A stretch of 64,000 nt of DNA from Bradyrhizobium lablabi (GCF_018129385.1 NZ_JAFCLN010000002.1:1-64000); one strand, 5' to 3'. Positions 37,972 through 47,608 are shown, counted from the first letter of the stretch. The notes: a model not told the origin generated them from the sequence alone. A program made the numbers and translations.

Positions 37972-39207
37972 ATGAGTTTTACGAGTCGAACCGGCATAAA
38001 GGTCTTGGTAGTCGTGGTCGGCGTCGGTGCGGCGGGTATCGTTGCCGAGCAGCAACTGGCGGCATCGCCATCGCCAGTGAAATCAACAACGGCGGATACC
38101 TCCTCGCGGGTCGAGGTTGTGCGTCCGCGCCGCGTTACGGTGGCTCACCGTCTCCAAACCAACGCCAGCCTCGAAGCCTTTGAGCAAACGGATCTCTTCG
38201 CCAATGTCTCCGGATACCTGTCGGATGTTCGCGTCGATATCGGCGATCACGTGAAGGCGGGTCAGGTGCTTGCGGTGATCGACGTCCCCGAACTCAAGCA
38301 GCAGCTTGCCGAAGCCGAGGCCCAGCTCGCATCCAGAAAAAGTTCACTAGAGAGCGCGCGCAGCCAAGTTGACCACGCCAAGGCGAACCTGTTCCTTCAG
38401 ACCGCCCTGGCAAAGGACCGGGATCAGCTAGGCGAGGGACGGAATTTCATCAGTAGTCAGACGCTCGATCAGGTGCATGCCAACGCTGATATCGCCAAGG
38501 CGGATCTCGGCGTTGCAGAAGCAAACCGCGCCCTCGCGGCCAACGAAATCGACGTCGCCGCCGCGTCCGTGGAGAGGATCAAGGCGCTGCTCACGTATAC
38601 GCAGATCGTGGCGCCCTTCGATGGCGTAGTGGCGCGGCGTCAGGTGAACCGGGGCGATTTGGTCCAGGCCGCAACGGCCACGCGGACGACGCCGTCCGCA
38701 GGGTCACTCTTCACGGTGCAGCGGATCGACACGATCCGCGTGTTCTGCGACGTTCCGGAGAATGAGGTACCTCACGTTCACGTCGGCGATCCGGCCATCG
38801 TCAAGCCGGCTGGCTTCGGCGGTAAGCCGTTCATCGGCAAGGTAACCCGTTTCTCTCTGCGTCTCGATCCCGAGACCCGCAACATGCGTACAGAGATCGA
38901 TTTGCCCAACCCCGCGGAACGGCTTTATCCGGGCACCTATGCGGAGGTCTCACTGGAGATGAACCGGCACCCCGATGCGCTTACCGTGCCCGCCACGGCT
39001 GTAGGTTCGGATCGTGACGGCAATTTCGTGTACACCATCACTGACAACCGGATCACACGCCTCGCCATCAAGACGGGTCTCACCGATAACGGTCGCAGCG
39101 AGGTGATCGAGGGCCTATCGGACGAGACGCCAGTGGTTGCAAGCACCAAGGGTGTGCCGCCACTGAGAACGGCAGTTCAGCCGCAGATGGTTCGCGAGAA
39201 CTCCTAG
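37972..39207 (+). CDS. RND efflux periplasmic adaptor
   Basis: 411 residues from the ATG at 37972. N-terminal membrane anchor, barrel-sandwich motif (FANVSGYLSDVRVDIGDHVKAGQ), coiled-coil hairpin (about residues 110-200), then TQIVAPFDGVVARRQVNRGD and the beta-barrel domain. It couples the preceding pump to an outer-membrane channel encoded elsewhere. Confidence 0.9.
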   Translation: MSFTSRTGIKVLVVVVGVGAAGIVAEQQLAASPSPVKSTTADTSSRVEVVRPRRVTVAHRLQTNASLEAFEQTDLFANVSGYLSDVRVDIGDHVKAGQVLAVIDVPELKQQLAEAEAQLASRKSSLESARSQVDHAKANLFLQTALAKDRDQLGEGRNFISSQTLDQVHANADIAKADLGVAEANRALAANEIDVAAASVERIKALLTYTQIVAPFDGVVARRQVNRGDLVQAATATRTTPSAGSLFTVQRIDTIRVFCDVPENEVPHVHVGDPAIVKPAGFGGKPFIGKVTRFSLRLDPETRNMRTEIDLPNPAERLYPGTYAEVSLEMNRHPDALTVPATAVGSDRDGNFVYTITDNRITRLAIKTGLTDNGRSEVIEGLSDETPVVASTKGVPPLRTAVQPQMVRENS

Positions 39208-39357
39208 CTCTCGTCATAAATCAACACCGCGCCCGACAACAAACAGGAGAGCTAATACCACTCTTCGGAACGCGGTTTCGTCGAGGTGGTCAAGGTGTGG
39301 CTGTTTGAAAATCGAATCTGAAAACGCAAGCGCGCCCGCGCCGTCACCGGCACCATA

Positions 39358-40212
39358 TCAACTGGCGCCCTTAGTAAACGCCGCAAACGCATCCGCATAA
39401 TCCGGATGCCAGCGTGAGAGCGCAGGGCGGTTCTCGACGATGTCGCCGGCCGCCCACAGGATCCGCCGCTCATCCAGGCTGCGCGGCACGTCGTTGTCCG
39501 GGCACAGGATGTAGAAGTCGCCGGCTTCCAGCCGTTCGATCATGAAGTCGACGGTCTGCTCAGCCGTCCAGGCGCCGGGCGGCTTTTCGGTACGGCCGCG
39601 CGCGGTCAGGCCGGTGAAGACATGGCCGGGGATCAGCAGGTGCGCGCTGATCCGGCAGCCCTCGGTGTTGCGCAGCTCGTACTGTAGCGCCTCGGTGAAT
39701 GCCTTCACGCCGGCCTTGCTGACATTATAGGCGGGCTCGCCCGGCGGGGTCGTGATGCCCTGCTTGGAGCCGGTGTTGATGATGAGGCCCGGTCTGCCGC
39801 GCTCGATCATGTGCGGGGCAAAAACCTGCGAGCCGTGGATCACGCCCCAGAGATTGACCGCGAGCAGGCGCTGCCAGTTCTCCAGCGGACCGAACATTTT
39901 TGCGCCGGGCGAAATGCCGGCATTGTTCATGAGGATATCGGTGCCGCCGAACCGCTTTTGCACAGCGCTTTCCAGGGCCACCAGTTCGTCCGCGCGGCTG
40001 ACATCGACCGCAGATGTCATGACATTCGCGCCGCCGGCGGGCGAGGCGGATGACAGTTTTGTTTCAGCTTCTTTGAGGCGGTCGGCGCCGATATCGGCAA
40101 TGCAAACCTTCATGCCATCAGCGGCAAAGCGCATCGCAGCGGCAAGTCCGATGCCGGACGCGCCTCCGGTGATGACGGCAACATTATCCTTGGCAATGGC
40201 GGGATGGGGCAC
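39358..40212 (-). CDS. SDR-family oxidoreductase
   Basis: 284 residues. The start is set at the GTG at 40212 because a strong GGAGGA element lies just upstream; longer frames lack one. It has the cofactor motif TGGASGIG, NNAGISPG, the catalytic Ser in NTGSKQG and YNVSK. Substrate unknown. Distinct from the other SDR in this window. Confidence 0.85.
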   Translation of the reverse strand: MPHPAIAKDNVAVITGGASGIGLAAAMRFAADGMKVCIADIGADRLKEAETKLSSASPAGGANVMTSAVDVSRADELVALESAVQKRFGGTDILMNNAGISPGAKMFGPLENWQRLLAVNLWGVIHGSQVFAPHMIERGRPGLIINTGSKQGITTPPGEPAYNVSKAGVKAFTEALQYELRNTEGCRISAHLLIPGHVFTGLTARGRTEKPPGAWTAEQTVDFMIERLEAGDFYILCPDNDVPRSLDERRILWAAGDIVENRPALSRWHPDYADAFAAFTKGAS

Positions 40213-40314
40213 GGCGGTTCCTCCGGGGCAGATACTTCTAACCCAATGCACCGCATCCGCCATGCCCTGATGGGCATGTCAGGTCTTCACGCAGGTCACA
40301 TGCGAGAGATAATT

Positions 40315-41505
40315 TTACCGCAGCGCGCTGCGCAGCTTGTGCGCCATCTCGAACAGCGCCGGGTTCTGCTTCACCATCCGCTTGGCGCGGTTGAGTGCGG
40401 ACATCGCGGTCGCCGCCATCTTGCCGCGGGCGCTGAGCGGCAAGAAGCTGTCAAAGATCGGCTCGTTGCCCTTGCAGAACAGCCGCTTGTAATCGTCGGA
40501 GCCGATGCCGAGATCGAGCGCACGATAACCCTTGCCGGCGTAGTGGTCGATGATGTCACGCATCAGGATCAGGCCGGGGCTGTATTTTGCGTTCGCCGAC
40601 ATGGTGTAGGTGTTGAACATCATCGAAAAGCGGTGGCCGTCGGCGACGCCCGCAAAAATCGCGATCACCTCTTCGTCGCACTCCAGCGCATGGATATCGA
40701 TGGCACGGCCGCCGGCCTTGATCGGCGTTGTGCAGGCCGTGCGGACGAAATCCTCCACGCCGGGATCGGCGAACACGTTGGGCAGCTTCTGTTCCGCCAT
40801 ACGCTGCGGCTTGATGCGGAAGAACCAGTCGAGCAGCCGCGCGACGTCGGCTTCGGTTCCGGCGACGTAAGAGCGGAAGCCGGGCAGGGATTGCAGCTTG
40901 CGTTCCTTGCCCTTCAGCCGCCGCCGGAACGAGTTGGAGATCAGGGCTGCGGGAGCCGCGCCCGGTTCCATGGCAAGCAACGGGCAGTCATTGGCGGAAG
41001 GCTGATGCGGTAGCAGCGCCATCGGGTTGGGCTGGTCGCGCCAGCGGGTCGGCTGCTGGTACAGCGCCAGCACGTCGGCCTCGCCGCGCGCGGCGATATC
41101 AGCGATCAAGGCCTCCATGTCGGAGAGACCGGCGCTTTCCGCAAACTCGCCGTCCCACAGCGCCATGTTGAAGGTCGAATGCTTGCCGCCCATGAAACTT
41201 GCGACCCTGACGCCGTGCTTGCGGCCGAGCGCGAGCGGAAGCAGCAGCAGCGGACGGCGTTCGGCATCGGTAGCGACGACGATAAGGGGCGAAAGGCCTT
41301 CGCGCTGGCCGACCTCGCGCTGCCAGGCGGCAAGGAAGTCAAAGCGCTGATACGGGGTGTGGGATTGCTGCTGCTCTTCCAGTTGGCGCCAGATCGCTTG
41401 CGCCTGGCCGAGATCGGCCAGGATGTCGACGGTGGCGATGCGGTTCGGCTTGGACCACGTGTTTGCCTGCGCCGTCCGGCTCTCGATCGCGGCAGCCATG
41501 GTCAT
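40315..41505 (-). CDS. GNAT/FemAB-like acyltransferase (CelD-type)
   Basis: 396 residues from the ATG at 41505, with an AGCAGGTG site upstream. A central SNSFRRRLKGKERKL motif and C-terminal KYSPGLILMRDIIDHYAGKG with ALDLGIGSDDYK match the acetyltransferase family found in polysaccharide clusters (BcsL/CelD-like). It probably acylates an exopolysaccharide or precursor. Divergent from the deacetylase-fold gene. Confidence 0.78.
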   Translation of the reverse strand: MTMAAAIESRTAQANTWSKPNRIATVDILADLGQAQAIWRQLEEQQQSHTPYQRFDFLAAWQREVGQREGLSPLIVVATDAERRPLLLLPLALGRKHGVRVASFMGGKHSTFNMALWDGEFAESAGLSDMEALIADIAARGEADVLALYQQPTRWRDQPNPMALLPHQPSANDCPLLAMEPGAAPAALISNSFRRRLKGKERKLQSLPGFRSYVAGTEADVARLLDWFFRIKPQRMAEQKLPNVFADPGVEDFVRTACTTPIKAGGRAIDIHALECDEEVIAIFAGVADGHRFSMMFNTYTMSANAKYSPGLILMRDIIDHYAGKGYRALDLGIGSDDYKRLFCKGNEPIFDSFLPLSARGKMAATAMSALNRAKRMVKQNPALFEMAHKLRSALR

Positions 41506-41586
41506 CGCGACACCTGCTAGGAAATTGTTTACATTTTTGGCGTTGGCGCGACCTTCGCAGGGAAACGTCAACAAAGAGTAATAACA

Positions 41587-42699
41587 ATGCCGCCGCCGCG
41601 GGGCGTGTTTTGGGGTGGGATCTTGGCGTCAGAGAACCGGTTCGTGAAGCGGGCGCAGATGGAACTCGCCTACTTCAGCTTCTATGCGAGGCTGAAGCAG
41701 CGCCAAACCGGCGGGGCGGGTGTCGTGCTGCGGTTCCATCGCGTGCGGCCGCGGCGGCTGGGCGGCTTCCAGCCGCATCAGGCGCAGGAAATCACACCGA
41801 GATTTCTCGATCGGACCATCCGCGCGCTGAAGCGCTGGAAATACGACATCGTTTCGATGGACGAAGTGTGCCAACGGGCTGTGTCGCCACCTTCGCGCGA
41901 GCGATTTGCAGCGATCACGTTTGATGGCGGTTACAAGGACTTCATCACCAACGCTCATCCGATCCTCGAGAAGTACGGCGTCCCCTATACCGTCTATCTG
42001 CCGACCGCGTTTCCGGATGGGCTCGGGCAGGCCTGGTGGCTAGCGCTCGAACAGATGATCGGACGCGAAAGCCGCATCAGCCTGGTGATGGACCGGCAGG
42101 AGCGGCACTTCATGATCTATCAAACGCAGGCCAAGTACGAGCTGTTTGAACTGCTCTCCGAATGGCTGCGTTCGCTGCCGCCCGCCGATCAGGCCTTTGC
42201 GATCAAGGATCTCTGCAAGCGCTATTCTGTCGACATGGAGGCGCTCTCGCACGAGGCATCGATGGACTGGGACGATCTGGGCAAGCTGGCATCCGATCCG
42301 AACTGCACGATCGGCAGCGCGACGGTGAACTACCCCGCGCTGTCGAGCCTGCGCGATGCCGACGCGCAGCGCGAGATCGCGATGGGCAAGGCGGTGACGG
42401 AAGCCGCGTTCCACCGTGAGGTCCGGCATTTTGCCTACCCGTTCGGCGATCGCGAGGCCTGGCGGCGGCAGCACGTGGTGATGGCAGACGAGGCGGGATT
42501 TGCCAGCGCAGTCTCGGGGCTGTCGGGCGTGATCGAGCCGCTCGGCCGCACCAATCTGCACGCGCTGCCCCGTATCGACTGGGACGGGCGCCAGCGCTCG
42601 CTGCGGATGATGCGGGTGATCCTCTCCGGCTTCACCTTTGCGCCGGTGGCGCCGACGCGGAGCAGCCAGCTTACGCGTCAGGCTTTGACATCCAGCTAA
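41587..42699 (+). CDS. NodB-fold polysaccharide deacetylase homologue lacking metal ligands
   Basis: 370 residues. The NodB core is recognisable: AITFDGGYKDF (109-119), CTIGSATVNYPALSS (about 240-254) and RHFAYPFGDRE. The second Asp of TFDDG is Gly114, and the two metal His of the H-x3-H motif are Ala245 and Tyr249. All three zinc ligands are thus absent, while the first Asp (113) remains. It is probably not an active metal-dependent deacetylase and may bind glycan. Alternative starts exist at TTG 41622 and ATG 41659. Confidence 0.82.
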   Translation: MPPPRGVFWGGILASENRFVKRAQMELAYFSFYARLKQRQTGGAGVVLRFHRVRPRRLGGFQPHQAQEITPRFLDRTIRALKRWKYDIVSMDEVCQRAVSPPSRERFAAITFDGGYKDFITNAHPILEKYGVPYTVYLPTAFPDGLGQAWWLALEQMIGRESRISLVMDRQERHFMIYQTQAKYELFELLSEWLRSLPPADQAFAIKDLCKRYSVDMEALSHEASMDWDDLGKLASDPNCTIGSATVNYPALSSLRDADAQREIAMGKAVTEAAFHREVRHFAYPFGDREAWRRQHVVMADEAGFASAVSGLSGVIEPLGRTNLHALPRIDWDGRQRSLRMMRVILSGFTFAPVAPTRSSQLTRQALTSS

Positions 42700-42877
42700 C
42701 GATCGGCATCGCCGGCAGCACCCAGCCGAGGCCGGCCACGACGTAGAAGATCGCTTGCGCGATGCCGGAACCCGCCAGCCACGGCATCTGCGCCACCGCC
42801 ATGCCGGTCAGCGACCACACGATGACCAGCACCAGCAGGGCGATGGTTCCAAGGAATTTCCGGGTGCGGATGGTCAT
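42671..42877 (-). CDS. DUF2842 small membrane protein
   Basis: 68 residues with two hydrophobic segments (LGTIALLVLVIVWSLTGMAV and AIFYVVAGLGWVLPAMPIV) and a WMSKPD end, as in the alphaproteobacterial DUF2842 family. It overlaps the convergent deacetylase-fold gene by 29 bases and is divergent from ctaA. Confidence 0.8.
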   Translation of the reverse strand: MTIRTRKFLGTIALLVLVIVWSLTGMAVAQMPWLAGSGIAQAIFYVVAGLGWVLPAMPIVSWMSKPDA

Positions 42878-42975
42878 GACGGAAAATGCTGATTTCGTGA
42901 GGGGAACGCGCCTTGCGCGCGGGAGGGGGCGGACTATAAGGGGCGCGCCAATTCAATCAAGCACATGCCCCTTTG

Positions 42976-44067
42976 ATGACCGGTATTTCAGCACAGTCCA
43001 TGTCGGCCAGCCGCGCCGTGCGGTGGTGGCTGCTGGCGGTCGCCGCGCTGATCGCGCTGATGGTGCTGGTCGGCGGCGCCACGCGGCTGACGGAATCCGG
43101 GCTGTCGATCGTGGAGTGGAAGCCGGTCACCGGCACGCTCCCGCCATTGACCGATGCGCAGTGGCACGAGGCTTTTGAGGGCTACAAGAAAATCCCGCAA
43201 TATCGCGAGCTCAATGCGGGCATGAGCCTTGGCGAATTCAAGACCATCTTCTGGTGGGAGTGGAGCCACCGCCTGCTCGGCCGCTTCATCGGCATGGCGT
43301 ATCTGTTGCCGTTCCTCTGGTTCCTGTGGCGCGGCGCGTTCAATGCGGAACTGAAGCGGCGGCTGTGGTTGATCTTCGGCCTTGGCGCATTGCAGGGCGC
43401 AATCGGCTGGTGGATGGTGGCCTCGGGCCTGTCGCAGCGAACCGAGGTGTCGCAATATCGCCTCGCCGTGCACCTGTTGCTGGCGCTGATCATTTTCTCC
43501 GCGATCGTCTGGACGCTGCGGCGGATGAGCGAGCGCCCGCCAATCATTGCGCCGTTGCGGCTGAAGATCACGAGCGTGGCGCTGCTGGCGCTGACGTTCC
43601 TGCAAATCTATTTCGGCGCGCTGGTCGCGGGCTTGCGTGCAGGGCGGGTGTACAACACCTGGCCCGAGATCGACGGCGCCTTCATTCCGTCAACCGCGCG
43701 GCTGTTCTTCGAGGAGCCGTGGTGGCGCAACCTGTTCGACAATACGCTGACGGTGCAGTTCGAGCACCGCATGACCGCTTATGCGCTGCTGGCGCTGGCG
43801 CTGTGGCATGCGATTGACGCGACGAGGGCGCGGGCCGCGTCGGCCGTGATTGGCGGTGCGTGGTGGATGGTGGCTGCCATCATTGTGCAGGCAACGCTCG
43901 GCATCCTCACGCTGCTCAACCAGGTGCCGATCGATCTGGCGCTGGCGCATCAAGCCGTCGCGATCGTGGTGCTGACGCTGGCGGTGCTACAGGCCGAGCG
44001 TTTTGCCATGCGACAGGCGCAGCCGCGGGCGAAAGATTCGGCTATTCCGATCGGGCAGCCCGGCTAG
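42976..44067 (+). CDS. ctaA: Heme A synthase (COX15/CtaA)
   Basis: 363 residues from the ATG at 42976; a TTG directly before it is an alternative start. Eight membrane helices and conserved heme-ligand regions: [55 protein letters not shown] and [10 protein letters not shown]. It converts heme O to heme A for cytochrome aa3 oxidase. The 3' end overlaps the next gene by 4 bases. Confidence 0.94.
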   Translation: MTGISAQSMSASRAVRWWLLAVAALIALMVLVGGATRLTESGLSIVEWKPVTGTLPPLTDAQWHEAFEGYKKIPQYRELNAGMSLGEFKTIFWWEWSHRLLGRFIGMAYLLPFLWFLWRGAFNAELKRRLWLIFGLGALQGAIGWWMVASGLSQRTEVSQYRLAVHLLLALIIFSAIVWTLRRMSERPPIIAPLRLKITSVALLALTFLQIYFGALVAGLRAGRVYNTWPEIDGAFIPSTARLFFEEPWWRNLFDNTLTVQFEHRMTAYALLALALWHAIDATRARAASAVIGGAWWMVAAIIVQATLGILTLLNQVPIDLALAHQAVAIVVLTLAVLQAERFAMRQAQPRAKDSAIPIGQPG

Positions 44068-44471
44068 CAGTAGCCGTAGACGCCGCAGGCATAGGGCAGG
44101 CGCCACCAATAGTCGACATACGGGCCGCCGTAATAGGGGCCCTGATAATCATAGGAGAAGGCGCGGCCATAATAGCCGGGGATCGTGGTGGAGCCCGGCA
44201 GCAGCGGCGTGCCCGGCAGGTTTTCGACATAGCTGCCCGGACCATAGGCCGGCGAGATCAGCGCATCCGGATCGGCCTCGATCACGACCGGGTACTTATA
44301 GGCCGGCGCCACCGTGGTGCGATATTTGTAATTCGCGCGCGGCAGACCCGGCGGCAACTGGCGGGCCGCGTTATAGGTCTTGCGCTTGGGCGGAGGCGGG
44401 CCGTCGGCGGCAAGCACTGGCGTGACGACAACGGCACCAGCGGCAATCAGCGGCACGGTCCAGCGCAGCAT
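44064..44471 (-). CDS. Secreted Tyr/Pro/Gly-rich protein of unknown function
   Basis: 135 residues with a signal peptide ([21 protein letters not shown]). The mature part is rich in Tyr, Pro and Gly (for example [19 protein letters not shown]) and has two cysteines near the C-terminus. No known domain. Confidence 0.65.
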   Translation of the reverse strand: MLRWTVPLIAAGAVVVTPVLAADGPPPPKRKTYNAARQLPPGLPRANYKYRTTVAPAYKYPVVIEADPDALISPAYGPGSYVENLPGTPLLPGSTTIPGYYGRAFSYDYQGPYYGGPYVDYWWRLPYACGVYGYC

Positions 44472-44544
44472 CTTCGGCTCCGAATCTAGCTAAAGAGCAG
44501 AATGCCAGCTTTCGGCCGCGGGAGTGTTAACGGAAATTCATAAG

Positions 44545-44649
44545 TCCTCATCCTGAGGAGGCCGCGAAAGCGGCCGTCTCGAAGGATGGCCGCACCCGGG
44601 GCTTTCATGGTTCGAGACGCGCGCAAAGGGCGCGCTCCTCACCATGAGG
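44545..44649. repeat. Palindromic dispersed repeat, family II, copy 1
   Basis: Begins TCCTCATCCTGAGGAG and ends CTCCTCACCATGAGG, with internal GTCTCGAAGGATGG and GGTTCGAGACGCG arms. It directly abuts the stop codon of the O-acetylhomoserine sulfhydrylase gene on its 3' side. A copy in the opposite orientation lies at 46686-46786. Confidence 0.8.
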
Positions 44650-45930
44650 TCACGCACTCAGCGCCTGCTCGAGATCCGCGATCAGATCTTCCTTGTCCTC
44701 GATGCCGATCGACAGCCGCACCACGTCGGGCGCGGCGCCGGATTTGACCTTGGCGGCATCGTCGAGCTGGCTGTGGGTGGTCGAGGCCGGATGGATTACC
44801 AGCGAACGGGTGTCGCCGACATTGGCCAGATGCGAGAACAGCTTCAGGTTCGACACCAGATTGACGCCGGCGTCATAGCCGCCCTTCAGGCTGAAGGTGA
44901 ACACCGCGCCTGCGCCCTTCGGAGCATATTTGCGTGCGAGCTGATTGTACTTGTCGCCCGGCAGGCCGGAGTAATTCACGGCGGCAACGGCGGGATGGCC
45001 GGCGAGGAATTCCGCAACCGCCTTCGCATTCTCGCAATGCCTTTGCATGCGCAGCGGCAGCGTCTCGATGCCCGTCAGGATCATGAAGGCGTTGAACGGC
45101 GACAGCGCCGGCCCGAGGTCGCGCAGGCCCAGCACGCGGCAGGCGATCGCGAAGGCGAAGTTGCCAAACGTCTCCTGGATCCGGATGCCGTGATATTCCG
45201 GACGCGGCTCGCTCAGCATCGGATATTTGTTATCCTTCGACCAGTCGAAGGTGCCGGCATCGACGATGATGCCGCCGAGCGAGTTGCCGTGCCCGCCCAG
45301 AAACTTCGTCAGCGAATGCACGACGATGTCGGCGCCGTGGTCGATCGGGCGGATCAGATAGGGCGTCGCCAGCGTGTTGTCGACGATCAGCGGCACGCCG
45401 GCCTTGCGCGCCACCGCGGCGATGGCCTCGATGTCGGTGATGCTGCCCGCGGGGTTGGCGATGGATTCGATGAAGATCGCCTTGGTGTGCGGCGTCACCG
45501 CGCGCTCAAAGCTTGAGACATCGTCGGGGTCGGCCCAGGCCACGTTCCAGCCAAAACTCTTGAAGGCGTGGGTGAACTGGTTGATCGAGCCGCCATAAAG
45601 CTTTCGCGCCGCCAGCACTTCGTCGCCGGGCATCATGAGCTGCTGTAGCACGACCACCTGCGCGGCGTGTCCGGAGGCGACCGCCAGCGCCGCAGTGCCG
45701 CCTTCGAGCGCGGCGACGCGCTCTTCCAGCACCGCGTTGGTCGGGTTGCCGATGCGCGTATAGATGTTGCCGAACGCCTGCAGGCCGAACAGGGACGCGG
45801 CATGGTCGGCGTCGTTGAACACGAATGACGTGGTCTGGTAGATCGGCGTCGCCCGCGCGCCGGTGGTGGGATCGGGCTGCGCGCCCGCATGCACCGCGAG
45901 GGTCGAAAATCCCGGGAGACGTTCGGTCAT
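44650..45930 (-). CDS. metY: O-acetylhomoserine sulfhydrylase
   Basis: 426 residues of the Cys/Met metabolism PLP family. The PLP lysine is Lys209 in HSLTKFLGGHG. NIYTRIGNPTNAVLEERVA, VDNTLATPYL and GDTRSLVIHPASTTHSQL are typical of this subclass. It makes homocysteine from O-acetylhomoserine and sulfide for methionine synthesis. It follows the CoA-binding protein gene in the same direction. Confidence 0.92.
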   Translation of the reverse strand: MTERLPGFSTLAVHAGAQPDPTTGARATPIYQTTSFVFNDADHAASLFGLQAFGNIYTRIGNPTNAVLEERVAALEGGTAALAVASGHAAQVVVLQQLMMPGDEVLAARKLYGGSINQFTHAFKSFGWNVAWADPDDVSSFERAVTPHTKAIFIESIANPAGSITDIEAIAAVARKAGVPLIVDNTLATPYLIRPIDHGADIVVHSLTKFLGGHGNSLGGIIVDAGTFDWSKDNKYPMLSEPRPEYHGIRIQETFGNFAFAIACRVLGLRDLGPALSPFNAFMILTGIETLPLRMQRHCENAKAVAEFLAGHPAVAAVNYSGLPGDKYNQLARKYAPKGAGAVFTFSLKGGYDAGVNLVSNLKLFSHLANVGDTRSLVIHPASTTHSQLDDAAKVKSGAAPDVVRLSIGIEDKEDLIADLEQALSA

Positions 45931-46083
45931 TCTGTCCGTCCTGTTGTTGGGGCTGGATGCAAATCGCGCGGCATGCTGATGGGGGAGGCGGCTGCCGTCA
46001 AGGCGGCTCGGAAATTCCGCGCGGCTTCGAAACGGCCATGCTTCGCTTTGCCGCGCGGCACGATAAAATGTTTCACAATCGCG

Positions 46084-46668
46084 TCAGCTCAGCTCGCTCT
46101 TGTTCTTCGCGGCACGGTCAGACGCAGCCGTGTTGCCGCCGCCGACGCTCATGCGATTGAGCGACAGGCGCTGGCCCTGCACCGGAATCGGTGCGCGCTT
46201 GGAGCTGAGGGTGCGCGAGTTGACGCCCATCCAGGAAATTTCCGACGACAGCCGGCCGTACTCGATTTTCGGGCAGCGGTTCATCACGACCTTGATGCCG
46301 GCGGCCTCGGCCTTTTCAGCTGCGGCATCGTCGCGCGCGCCGAGCTGCATCCAGATCACCTTCGGCGGCTGCGGCAGTCTCAAGGCTTCCTCGACCACCG
46401 GCATGATGTGGCTGGAATTGCGAAAGATGTCGATCATGTCGACGGGGCGGCCGATGTCGGAGAGCGAGGCCACGAACGGCTTGCCGAGCAGCTCCTTGCC
46501 GACATGGCCGGGATTGACCGGGATCATGTCGTAGCCGCGCTGCGCCAGATACTTGAAGGCAAAATAGCTCGGCCGCACATTGACGGGCGAGGCGCCCACC
46601 ATCGCGATCGATTTCACGCCGTTGAGGATGCCGCGGATGTAGTTGTCGTCGTAACTGTCGTGGTTCAT
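46084..46668 (-). CDS. CoA-binding (YccU-like) protein
   Basis: 194 residues from the ATG at 46668. Rossmann-like CoA-binding domain: SIAMVGASPVNVRPSYF, YDMIPVNPGH, VIWMQLGARDD and VVMNRCPKIEYGR. The C-terminal tail (about residues 145-194) is polar. It sits upstream of metY in the same direction, which may indicate a shared transcript. Function not established. Confidence 0.83.
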   Translation of the reverse strand: MNHDSYDDNYIRGILNGVKSIAMVGASPVNVRPSYFAFKYLAQRGYDMIPVNPGHVGKELLGKPFVASLSDIGRPVDMIDIFRNSSHIMPVVEEALRLPQPPKVIWMQLGARDDAAAEKAEAAGIKVVMNRCPKIEYGRLSSEISWMGVNSRTLSSKRAPIPVQGQRLSLNRMSVGGGNTAASDRAAKNKSELS

Positions 46669-46685
46669 CTCTGATCTTTCTCGAC

Positions 46686-46786
46686 CCTCATGGTGAGGAG
46701 CGCGTCTTCGCGCGTCTCGAACCATGAGGCCACAGACGGGCCTGCATCCTTCGAGACGCCGCTGGCGCGGCTCCTCAGGATGAGGA
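46686..46786. repeat. Palindromic dispersed repeat, family II, copy 2
   Basis: Begins CCTCATGGTGAGGAG and ends CTCCTCAGGATGAGGA, with internal TCTCGAACCATG and CCTTCGAGACGCC. It is the reverse-orientation relative of 44545-44649. It directly abuts the stop codon of the crotonase gene on its 3' side. Confidence 0.8.
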
Positions 46787-47608
46787 TCACTTATCCTGCC
46801 ATTTCGGCTCGCGCTTTTCGATGAAGGCGCCGATGCCTTCCTCGGCGTCGCGCGCCATCATGTTCTCGGTCATCACTTCGGCCGCGTAGCGGTAGGCGTC
46901 GGCTAGGCTCATTTCGGCCTGGCGATAGAACGCCTCCTTGCCGAGCTTGACCGTATAGGCCGACTTCAGCGCAACCTTTTGCGCGAGCGCAATCGCGGCC
47001 TCGCGCTCGGTACCTGCGGGGACCACGCGGTTGACGAGGCCGATGCCGTGCGCGGTTTCCGCCGAGATCGGCTCGCCCGTGAGCAGCATCTCCATCGCTT
47101 GCTTGCGCGGCACATTGCGCGACAGCGCCACCATTGGCGTCGAGCAGAACAGCCCGATATCGACGCCGGGCGTGGCAAAGCTCGCAGCTTCCGAAGCGAC
47201 CGCGAGATCGCAGCTTGCGACGAGCTGGCAGCCGGCGGCGGTGGCGATGCCCTGCACGGAGGCCACCACGGGCTTCGGCAGGCGCACGATCGCCTGCATC
47301 ATCGCGCTACAGGCATTCATGATTTCCGCAAAATAGGCGCGGCCGCGATCGGCATCGCTGCGGCGCGCGGTCAATTCCTTCATGTCATGGCCGGCGGAGA
47401 AGGCCGGTCCATTGGCCGCGATGACGACGCCGCGCACGCTCTTGTCGTCGCGGATTTCATCCAATGCGGCGTGGAGCTCGGCGATCATTCCCTCCGACAG
47501 GCTGTTGCGCGCCGCCGGGCGGTTGAGCGTCAGCATGGCAATGCTGCCGACATTCTCGCGGAGGAGAATGGACGTTTGCGGCTGCGCGGCGCGGGCGGTC
47601 TGGGGCAT
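46787..47608 (-). CDS. ECHDC3-like crotonase-fold protein
   Basis: 273 residues from the ATG at 47608. Crotonase signatures (NRPAARNSLSEGM, FSAGHDMKEL, TAAGCQLVASCDLAVAS) and FATPGVDIGLFCSTPMVAL closely resemble ECHDC3. The two catalytic Glu of enoyl-CoA hydratase are replaced (Gln in GCQLV; Gly/Val in TPGVDIG). It is therefore unlikely to be an ordinary hydratase and may use another acyl-CoA reaction. Divergent from the PaaI thioesterase gene. Confidence 0.85.
   Translation of the reverse strand: MPQTARAAQPQTSILLRENVGSIAMLTLNRPAARNSLSEGMIAELHAALDEIRDDKSVRGVVIAANGPAFSAGHDMKELTARRSDADRGRAYFAEIMNACSAMMQAIVRLPKPVVASVQGIATAAGCQLVASCDLAVASEAASFATPGVDIGLFCSTPMVALSRNVPRKQAMEMLLTGEPISAETAHGIGLVNRVVPAGTEREAAIALAQKVALKSAYTVKLGKEAFYRQAEMSLADAYRYAAEVMTENMMARDAEEGIGAFIEKREPKWQDK

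Noticed and set aside
39205..39254. TAGCTCTC and GAGAGCTA inverted repeat after the RND adaptor
   Set aside because: The loop is 34 bases and no T-run follows, so it is not a convincing terminator or operator.
45931..46083. Possible SAM riboswitch ahead of metY
   Set aside because: Read on the minus strand, the leader has palindromic GC-rich pieces but not the conserved core sequences of the SAM-II type, so no riboswitch is called.
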